DNA of 5,208 nucleotides. Source: Gemmatimonadota bacterium (lineage in GTDB: Bacteria > Gemmatimonadota > Gemmatimonadetes > Gemmatimonadales > GWC2-71-9). Below the pieces are notes generated by a model that saw nothing but the letters and a program-made list of their open reading frames with translations, did not search any database and was not told the origin of the DNA. A program made the translations under genes and the position numbers. Location of the stretch: NCBI GenBank assembly GCA_003220985.1, contig QHTY01000296.1, forward strand, positions 1-5,208. Direction: 5' to 3'. Each line of letters opens with the position of its first letter. Position 1 is the stretch's first letter. Positions 1-5,208 of this stretch are shown one piece after another.

Positions 1-1136
<1,136 letters not shown>

Positions 1137-1147
1137 TGCTCTCGTAT

Positions 1148-1152
1148 TCCTT
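1148..1152 (-). promoter_or_regulatory. Ribosome binding site of tuf
   Basis: AAGGA lies on the minus strand 11 bases before the ATG at 1136, inside the 54-bp spacer after tRNA-Thr(GGT). The spacing is slightly long but usable. It supports starting EF-Tu at 1136 rather than at the GTG at 1232 inside the tRNA. Confidence 0.55.
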
Positions 1153-1190
1153 AGTGAGTGTTCGCTTCTTAAACAATTCGTCGTTCCCAG

Positions 1191-1263
<73 letters not shown>

Positions 1264-1285
1264 CTTTGCGGCCCTCAGGACAAGG

Positions 1286-1358
1286 AGCGGGCGACGGGGC
1301 TCGAACCCGTGACCCTCAGCTTGGAAGGCTGATGCTCTACCAACTGAGCTACGCCCGC
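1286..1358 (-). tRNA. glyT: tRNA-Gly(TCC)
   Basis: This is a 73-nt cloverleaf. The acceptor is GCGGGCG/CGCCCGC, the anticodon stem is TCAGC/GCTGA with loop CTTCCAA (anticodon TCC), and the T arm is ACGGG-TTCGAGC-CCCGT. G1-C72, C2-G71 and U73 match bacterial glycine identity. CCA is not encoded. It reads GGA and GGG. It sits 11 bp after tRNA-Tyr and 22 bp before tRNA-Thr(GGT), so it is probably cut from one precursor. The symbol follows the E. coli operon order. Confidence 0.96.
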
Positions 1359-1369
1359 GCGCCACAAAG

Positions 1370-1453
1370 TGGTGGGGGAAGGATTCGAACCTTCGTAGCG
1401 CTAAGCGCGGCAGATTTACAGTCTGCTCCCTTTGGCCGCTCGGGCACCCCACC
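1370..1453 (-). tRNA. tyrU: tRNA-Tyr(GTA)
   Basis: This is an 84-nt class II tRNA. The acceptor is GGTGGGG/CCCCACC with discriminator A. The anticodon stem is GCAGA/TCTGC with loop CTGTAAA (anticodon GTA). A long variable arm lies around CGCGCTTAGCGCTACG, and the T arm is GAAGG-TTCGAAT-CCTTC. CCA is not encoded. The long variable arm and GTA anticodon make the assignment secure. The first G-tract of its acceptor stem joins a run of upstream G-tracts. Confidence 0.96.
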
Positions 1454-1473
1454 GTGCCCCCCGCCCTCGCCCC
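1447..1473 (-). other. G-quadruplex-like G-tract cluster before tRNA-Tyr
   Basis: On the transcribed (minus) strand the four tracts are GGGG, GGG, GGGGGG and GGGG, separated by loops CGA, C and CACGGT. This meets the usual G3+N1-7 pattern. The last tract lies inside the acceptor stem of tRNA-Tyr (1450-1447). It may simply reflect GC-rich DNA. Confidence 0.4.
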
Positions 1474-1489
1474 GCGAGACTTCCCCTGA

Positions 1490-1527
1490 CAACAGACCCC
1501 GCGTGTCTCCGCCCGCGGGGTTTGTTG
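1490..1527. terminator. Hairpin in the 103-bp spacer between tRNA-Thr(TGT) and tRNA-Tyr
   Basis: The arms 1490-1503 (CAACAGACCCCGCG on plus) and 1514-1527 (CGCGGGGTTTGTTG) pair over 14 bp around a 10-nt loop. There is one G-U pair when read on plus, and one A-C mismatch when read on minus. On minus the arm is followed by TCAGGGG, not a clean T run, so a strong terminator is unlikely. It may be an attenuator, a processing stem for the tRNA precursor, or a leftover terminator. The rest of the spacer holds only the G-tracts. Confidence 0.45.
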
Positions 1528-1556
1528 GTTCCTCGAATCTTCGTGCTTCGGCAGTG

Positions 1557-1628
1557 AGCTGACGAAGGGACTCGAACCCTTAACCTGCTGATTACAAATC
1601 AGCTGCTCTACCATTGAGCTACGTCAGC
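1557..1628 (-). tRNA. thrU: tRNA-Thr(TGT)
   Basis: This is a 72-nt cloverleaf. The acceptor is GCTGACG/CGTCAGC, the anticodon stem is GCTGA/TCAGC with loop TTTGTAA (anticodon TGT), and the T arm is AAGGG-TTCGAGT-CCCTT. The G1-C72 and C2-G71 threonine identity pairs are present, the discriminator is U, and CCA is absent. The D loop is one base shorter than in its GGT partner. It is the first gene of the tRNA-tuf unit, about 23 nt after the predicted transcription start. Confidence 0.96.
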
Positions 1629-1657
1629 TGGTCAAGGCTCAAATCCTACAGACTCGT

Positions 1658-1686
1658 ATCTTAGACGGGGCATGCGACTATGGCAA
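1658..1686 (-). promoter_or_regulatory. Sigma70-like promoter of the tRNA-tuf operon
   Basis: The -35 box is TTGCCA (1686-1681, 5 of 6 consensus bases). The -10 box is TAAGAT (1663-1658, 4 of 6). The spacer is exactly 17 bp. Transcription would start near 1651, about 23 nt before tRNA-Thr(TGT). The promoter lies in the 87-bp gap after the native cysS stop, where a stable-RNA promoter is expected. Confidence 0.65.
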
Positions 1687-1715
1687 GGGTAGGACCTCGA
1701 ACGACTTAGGTCGCG

Positions 1716-1784
1716 TCAGCCGACTCGCCACTTGGTCCCGGTCGGCGTGTCTTCAATCTCGACCCCGCGCGCCTGGAGCTCGGC
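1716..1784 (-). pseudogene. Displaced native C-terminus of cysS
   Basis: Starting at GCC 1784, one frame away from the main cysS reading, 22 codons run to TGA at 1718-1716. They include RGVEIEDTPTGTKWRVG, the standard end of bacterial CysRS (…GVxxEDTPxGTxW…). The native order was probably KSKDFKAADRIR followed by AELQARG. The base just before this tail, 1785, is the last base of the 147-bp copy. A corrected gene would therefore run 3288-1716. Confidence 0.9.
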
Positions 1785-3288
1785 GGGCGATCATTTGCGG
1801 CATGTATTCCGTGGCGGGCGTGTAGACGTGCGCCGGCTTGATGCGCAGATAGTCGCGGTCCTCGAAGAATGCCTTCGTGAACGGCGCGGTGTGGTCCGTG
1901 AGCTGCTTTCCCGCCTGGCGCGCGGCCTTGAAATCCTTGGACTTACGAGCCTGCGCCCGGGCTGCGATGCGTTCTGCGACCCAGCGCTCGAGCGCCGGAT
2001 CCGCGGCCCGCTCCGTGGGCAGGATGTCGAACAGGGCGCCCGCAACGCGCTCGAACGCGCCAAGGGCCGCTGCCGCGCCCCCTGTCCGCTGAGGACGATC
2101 GAGCTCGCGATTGGCGGCCCGCACGAAATCGAAGAGCGCCGCGACCGCCCGCGGCGCATTGAGATCGTCGTTGAGCGCGGCAGCAGTGTCGTTTTCCAAT
2201 TTTCGACTCAACTCACCCAGTGGCCCGTTTCCGGTTTCTCGTTTCCCGTTTTCCGTCAGACGTGCGTGAAACTCGCCGAGTCGCCGGACGCCCTCTTTCG
2301 CCGCCTCGAGTGCGTCATCGGTGAAGTCGACGGGTTGCCGATAATGCGTCTGGAAGAAGAGCAAGCGAACGGCGGCGGCATCCACGCCTTGCTCTCGCAA
2401 GTCTCGAGCGGTGAGAAAATTTCCGTGGCGTTTCGACATCTTGGTGCCGCGCACATTCAAGAACTCGCCGTGCACCCAATGGCGCGAGAACTGCTGGCCC
2501 GTCGCACCCTCCGACTGCGCGATCTCGTTTTCGTGATGCGGGAAAATGAGATCGATGCCGCCGGCGTGGATATCGAGCGTCTGAACGCCGCAGCACTTCC
2601 GGATCTCGTCGAGCGACATCGCCGAGCATTCGAGGTGCCAGCCCGGGCGCCCGCGCCCAAATGGGGCATCCCAGACAGCACCCACCGCTTCAGCTTCGGC
2701 GTCCGCCTTCTTCCACAATGCAAAGTCGCTCGGGTCGCCCTTCGCGTATTCGTCACTCGCGACGCGCGCGCCGACTTTGATCTCACGCTTGTCGAGCTGT
2801 GACAGGCGGCCGTACGTCGGGAACTTGTTGATCGCGAAGTAGACGGAGCCGTCCTCTCCTTTATACGCAACGCCGCGTTCGATCAGCTTCGAGACCAGGG
2901 CGATCATTTGCGGCATGTATTCCGTGGCGGGCGTGTAGACGTGCGCCGGCTTGATGCGCAGATAGTCGCGGTCCTCGAAGAATGCCTTCGTGAACGGCGC
3001 GGTGTGGTCCGTGAGCTGCTTTCCCGCCTGGCGCGCGGCCTTGATGGTGCGGTCGTCCACGTCGGTGAGGTTCATGATGTGAAACACATCGTAGCCCGAC
3101 CGCTCCAGCCAGCGCCGCAACAAATCCTCGAACAGAAACGTGCGGAAATTGCCGATGTGGGCGTAATTCCAGACGGTGGGACCGCAGGTGTACAGCGTGA
3201 CGCGCGGCGGCGCGAGCGGCGCGAGCGGCTCGACGCGACGGGTCAGCGTATTGAACAGCGAAAGCTTGGAGGGAGCGGGCGCCGTCAT
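1753..3288 (-). CDS. cysS: Cysteinyl-tRNA synthetase with aberrant C-terminus
   Basis: This cytoplasmic class I synthetase charges tRNA-Cys with cysteine using ATP. The 511-residue open frame shows TCGPT with zinc ligand C35, HIGN (44-47), NLTDVDDR (73-80), GWHLECSAMS with zinc ligand C221, FPHHENE with H251 and E255, and the KMSKS-like loop KMSKR (283-287). These are followed by the helical DALR-like domain with LNDDLNAPRAVAALFDF. Residues 1-453 look normal. Residues 454-501 are a second copy of residues 83-130, followed by twelve out-of-frame residues ending at 1753. The true C-terminus is in another frame, ending at 1716. Residues 345-354 sit on a heptamer repeat. The start ATG is 15 bp after the ABC ATPase stop in the same frame. 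I see no clear Shine-Dalgarno site, so translational coupling is likely. Identity is certain; the 3' end is probably an assembly error. Confidence 0.96.
   Translation of the reverse strand: MTAPAPSKLSLFNTLTRRVEPLAPLAPPRVTLYTCGPTVWNYAHIGNFRTFLFEDLLRRWLERSGYDVFHIMNLTDVDDRTIKAARQAGKQLTDHTAPFTKAFFEDRDYLRIKPAHVYTPATEYMPQMIALVSKLIERGVAYKGEDGSVYFAINKFPTYGRLSQLDKREIKVGARVASDEYAKGDPSDFALWKKADAEAEAVGAVWDAPFGRGRPGWHLECSAMSLDEIRKCCGVQTLDIHAGGIDLIFPHHENEIAQSEGATGQQFSRHWVHGEFLNVRGTKMSKRHGNFLTARDLREQGVDAAAVRLLFFQTHYRQPVDFTDDALEAAKEGVRRLGEFHARLTENGKRETGNGPLGELSRKLENDTAAALNDDLNAPRAVAALFDFVRAANRELDRPQRTGGAAAALGAFERVAGALFDILPTERAADPALERWVAERIAARAQARKSKDFKAARQAGKQLTDHTAPFTKAFFEDRDYLRIKPAHVYTPATEYMPQMIARRAPGARGRD
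1785..1931. repeat. 147-bp direct repeat, inserted copy in the 3' part of cysS
   Basis: This segment is identical, base for base as I read it, to 2898-3044, in the same orientation. The flanks diverge at once on both sides (1784 c against 2897 a; 1932 a against 3045 t). It encodes the CysRS segment beginning KAARQAGKQLTDHT and ending EYMPQMIA, out of place after KSKDF. It appears to replace a short native stretch (about ADRIR) rather than simply being added. Confidence 0.95.
2227..2254. repeat. Degenerate heptanucleotide tandem repeat in cysS
   Basis: On plus the sequence is four 7-base units: GTTTCCG, GTTTCTC, GTTTCCC and GTTTTCC. In cysS this encodes TENGKRETGNG (about residues 345-354) in the linker before the helical domain, a place that tolerates length change. 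Its base content is less GC-rich than the surrounding gene. Confidence 0.7.
2898..3044. repeat. 147-bp direct repeat, original copy in cysS
   Basis: This is the parent of the copy at 1785-1931. Here the encoded residues 83-130 of CysRS sit in their normal place, between NLTDVDDRTI and LVSKLIERGVAY. Copy spacing is 1113 bp. Confidence 0.95.
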
Positions 3289-3303
3289 TGACGGCGAAAC
3301 GTA

Positions 3304-4176
3304 CTAGTGGGTGTCGTGGGTTTCCAGCACGACCTCCTCGAGAGATTTCACGCGCACGCGTGACGCCCGCACAGGCAGGCGGTGCGCGTGACACAGCGCC
3401 AATGCCGCTTCCACCGTCCTTCCGGCCAGTGGTGCCTCGATGCCGGCTGCAGTGACTCGAAATCCAGGCGGTGGCTCGGGCGGCGGGGCGTCCAGAATCA
3501 CCTCGAGCACCCGTTCGCCCAACAATGCCGCCAGCGGACCGGCGCGCACGATGCGGCCGCCGCGCAACACCAGCACGCGGGCGGCCAGGCGCTCGAGCGC
3601 CGTCGGATCGCGCGAGGTGATCAGCACCGCCACCCCGCTCGCGGCCAGCGCCGCGATACGACCGCGTAGGTCACGGCGTGCACACGCGTCCAGCCCTGAC
3701 AGCATCTCATCGAGCAACAAGATGCGGCGTCCGCCCAGGGCCGCCTGCGCGAGGTTCAGCCGATGCAGGTCCGCCTGACCCAACATCTCGATGCAGAGGT
3801 CGGCGGATGGGGCCAAGCCGGCGATTTCCAGCGCTTCACGCACCAGACCGAAGGGCGCACGGTCCGAACTCATCGCGCAATGGAGGCGCGCGTAGTACAT
3901 CAAGACTTCCCGGACCGTCAACGACGGCGGAAACAGGGCGGTATCTCGTGCGAAGCCCACGAGCCGGCGTGCGGCGGGATGCGTTACGGGCAACCCCCAC
4001 ACCCGGATGGCTCCGGTGAGCGGCCGGAGAAAGCCCGCGACGACGCGCAGGAGCGTTGTCTTACCGGCACCGGTCGCACCAACCAGACCCGCGATCTCCC
4101 CGGGTACCAGCGCGAACGAAAGCGGGCCGAGGCCCTGCCCCGAGACATCGCTCAGCGTCAGTGCGAAATCCCTCAT
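3304..4176 (-). CDS. ABC transporter ATP-binding protein, ABC-2 exporter type, with degenerate signature motif
   Basis: This is a 290-residue ATPase that would power the membrane protein encoded just upstream. I start it at ATG 4176 (MRDFALTLSD), whose A is shared with the stop of the upstream gene (TGATG). The 39 extra residues of the longer frame are arginine-rich out-of-frame readings of that gene. Walker A is GATGAGKT (33-40), Walker B is ILLLDE (152-157) and the D-loop is SGLD (160-163). The signature site reads LGQAD (132-136) instead of LSGGQ. The Q-loop glutamine is absent (VGFARD, 73-78). The H-loop histidine is replaced by R189 (ITSRDP). The C-terminus KSLEEVVLETHD resembles the SLEDVFLE tail of NatA/CcmA-like ABC-2 ATPases. 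A proline-rich link (231-237) precedes a small C-terminal domain. The substrate is unknown. The gene is co-directional with cysS 15 bp downstream. Confidence 0.88.
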   Translation of the reverse strand: MRDFALTLSDVSGQGLGPLSFALVPGEIAGLVGATGAGKTTLLRVVAGFLRPLTGAIRVWGLPVTHPAARRLVGFARDTALFPPSLTVREVLMYYARLHCAMSSDRAPFGLVREALEIAGLAPSADLCIEMLGQADLHRLNLAQAALGGRRILLLDEMLSGLDACARRDLRGRIAALAASGVAVLITSRDPTALERLAARVLVLRGGRIVRAGPLAALLGERVLEVILDAPPPEPPPGFRVTAAGIEAPLAGRTVEAALALCHAHRLPVRASRVRVKSLEEVVLETHDTH

Positions 4177-4841
4177 CAGTGCACACCGCGCCGCGCGATC
4201 GAAGCGCTGGCGCACAGGACGCCAAGGCCTGCCCAGGCGAGCGCGTGGAGAGCGGCGGGGACGTCGCCCCCGGCGATGTCTCGATAGTGCCACAGTGCTG
4301 GACCGAGCTCGAGTGCGCTCGCGGCTGTGAGACGTATTACGCCCGGGCGAGCGAGATCGACCAGGCGCTCGGGCGCCACCGTGCCGGCGACCGCCATAAA
4401 GAGGAAGAGCGCGAGCGCACCGCCGTTACCGAGAACCAACACGACAAACACAGCGCAACCGCCGACGGCAGCGGCGGAGGCAAGTCCCGCCGCAATCATG
4501 CCGGCGTGCCCCCCCGTCGCCGCCGTGCAGGCGATCGTGAGCGGGGCGAGCGGCAGCAGGACCGCAAGCCACCGTCCGGTGGCGACGCCGAGGGCGGTTG
4601 TCGGATGCGTGAGCGCAGTGGCAAGGGCAGCCAGGTCGCCCTCACGTCCCACGATCGCAGCCGCACCGATGATCGCTCCCAACGCGCCAGCCTGGAGCGT
4701 TGCCGTGAGCGGATCGAGGCCATGCGCGCTGAGCCAGACCAGCACGCCGCCGAGGGCCAGCAAGGATACCCCGAGGCGCGTGCGCGTGAATCGCGGCAGA
4801 ACGAGCAGAAATTCGGCGTGCACGCAATGCAGGAATCGCAT
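4176..4841 (-). CDS. ABC-2-like integral membrane protein (putative permease)
   Basis: This is a 221-residue, very hydrophobic, alanine-, glycine- and leucine-rich protein. I count about six membrane segments: residues 22-39, 47-65, 90-109, 113-137, 141-156 and 195-214. This is typical of a half-transporter of the ABC-2 class. The start is fixed: an in-frame TAA lies three codons before ATG 4841 and no other start codon lies between. I see no Shine-Dalgarno match on the minus strand ahead of it, so a leaderless or weakly initiated message is possible. It ends with a one-base overlap into the ATPase gene, which argues strongly for one complex. I do not recognise a specific family; it does not look like CcmB. 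Assignment as the permease rests on topology and neighbourhood rather than on motifs. Confidence 0.75.
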   Translation of the reverse strand: MRFLHCVHAEFLLVLPRFTRTRLGVSLLALGGVLVWLSAHGLDPLTATLQAGALGAIIGAAAIVGREGDLAALATALTHPTTALGVATGRWLAVLLPLAPLTIACTAATGGHAGMIAAGLASAAAVGGCAVFVVLVLGNGGALALFLFMAVAGTVAPERLVDLARPGVIRLTAASALELGPALWHYRDIAGGDVPAALHALAWAGLGVLCASASIARRGVH

Positions 4842-4865
4842 GGCGGCACATTAGGCGAGGAGGCA

Positions 4866-4890
4866 GCGGCGAGCGGTACCAATTCGCCGC
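4866..4890. other. Hairpin in the gap between the DUF1611 gene and the ABC operon
   Basis: The arms 4866-4872 (GCGGCGA) and 4884-4890 (TCGCCGC) are perfect 7-bp complements around an 11-nt loop that contains GGTACC. There is no following T run, so it is a weak terminator candidate or an operator-like site. The 57-bp gap (4842-4898) shows no convincing promoter, so the ABC genes may be transcribed from further upstream. Confidence 0.35.
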
Positions 4891-4898
4891 CACCCGAA

Positions 4899-5208
4899 TC
4901 AAATCGTTGCGCGCGCTCCGATGATCGCGTCTACGAGCACATCGGCATCAAACCGCACTGGATCCGTAGCCGGCAGTCCGGTTTCCTCGGCAGCCTTGGC
5001 CACGGCTTCCCGGGCCGCGTTTTCATCCATGTCGTAGGTGTTGAGGCTGATACCGATGACCTTGGTCGGATGAACGGGCTGCGCCGCCCGCTCGTGGATC
5101 TCGATGAGCTCTGAATACGAGGGGATTCTCACCCACGGCTCGCGGCCGTGATAATCGCCGATGTAATCGCGCGTCACCTGGTGACAGAGGATCAGCGCAT
5201 CCGGGCAG
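4899..5208 (-). CDS. DUF1611 (DgcN-like) family protein, C-terminal part
   Basis: The frame is open to the window edge, so the N-terminus is missing. The visible 102 residues begin CPDALILCHQVTRDYIGDY, upstream of an internal GTG at 5177 that should not be used as the start. They contain IPSYSELIEIHERA, KVIGISLNTYDMDE and EETGLPATDPVRF, which I recognise as the conserved end of the DUF1611 family. That family has a P-loop-like NTPase fold and includes DgcN, reported to act in D-glutamate catabolism as an N-acetyltransferase alongside an epimerase-like partner, DgcA. Whether this protein has that activity cannot be judged from the C-terminal third alone. Stop TGA is at 4901-4899, 57 bp before the ABC permease. 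Family call is confident; function is not. Confidence 0.85.
   Translation of the reverse strand, partial: CPDALILCHQVTRDYIGDYHGREPWVRIPSYSELIEIHERAAQPVHPTKVIGISLNTYDMDENAAREAVAKAAEETGLPATDPVRFDADVLVDAIIGARATI

Noticed and set aside
1266..1562. Plus-strand 98-codon frame starting MRPSGQGAGDGARTRDPQLG
   Set aside because: It is the antisense of tRNA-Gly and tRNA-Tyr; GARTRDPQLGRLMLYQLSYA is a typical false product of tRNA DNA.
1687..1715. Terminator for cysS after the native stop
   Set aside because: Only 4-5 bp inverted words (CGAC/GTCG, GACCT/AGGTC) without a T run were seen.
1732..2802. Plus-strand 356-codon frame opposite cysS
   Set aside because: It is a GC-rich shadow of cysS with no recognisable domain; the CysRS motifs on the other strand explain the sequence.
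1785..3044. The two 147-bp repeats as an insertion sequence or mobile element boundary
   Set aside because: Both copies are coding sequence of cysS, lie in direct orientation, lack inverted ends, and no transposase lies between them.
4177..4293. N-terminal extension of the ABC ATPase back to 4293
   Set aside because: It would be 39 arginine-rich residues read out of frame within the permease gene; ATG 4176 fits the family start and the TGATG overlap.
4056..5114. Plus-strand 352-codon frame across the ABC genes and the DUF1611 gene
   Set aside because: It spans three minus-strand genes and is rich in R, E, G and Q without motifs, as expected for a shadow frame.

Overview
The window is GC-rich bacterial DNA in which every supported gene lies on the minus strand. 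The order below is the direction of transcription, from high to low coordinates. The source looks like an uncultured or environmental member of a GC-rich phylum. The EF-Tu has an unusual switch I region (GRRDATKILTIATSHV instead of the near-universal RGITI context) that I associate, from memory only, with Gemmatimonadota. Treat that placement as a moderate-confidence inference.

Layout: (1) 5208-4899 is the C-terminal part of a DUF1611/DgcN-family protein, cut by the window edge. (2) After a 57-bp gap comes a compact run: an ABC-2-like membrane protein (4841-4176), an ABC ATPase whose start overlaps the previous stop by one base (4176-3304), and cysS for cysteinyl-tRNA synthetase 15 bp further on (3288 to about 1716). 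(3) A sigma70-like promoter (TTGCCA, 17 bp, TAAGAT) at 1686-1658 opens the next unit. That unit is tRNA-Thr(TGT), tRNA-Tyr(GTA), tRNA-Gly(TCC), tRNA-Thr(GGT), then tuf for EF-Tu, which runs off the low end of the window. The order and anticodons match the thrU-tyrU-glyT-thrT-tufB operon of Escherichia coli. None of the four tRNAs encodes its CCA end.

Functionally, most of the window is translation machinery: an aminoacyl-tRNA synthetase, four tRNAs, and the factor that carries aminoacyl-tRNAs to the ribosome. The ABC pair upstream of cysS is probably a small exporter or membrane-processing complex of unknown substrate. Its ATPase has intact Walker A and B motifs, but the signature, Q-loop and H-loop are degenerate.

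The most notable features are two lesions in genes that should be essential. tuf has lost about 37 bp between two short repeats (HVE/HVD), which breaks the frame at about 915. cysS carries a perfect 147-bp second copy of its own residues 83-130 near its 3' end. This copy replaces a few native codons and throws the true C-terminus out of frame; that C-terminus is still readable at 1784-1716. Both look more like assembly or amplification errors than biology, but a true rearrangement cannot be excluded from sequence alone. I did not find a new defence, mobile or CRISPR-like system here.
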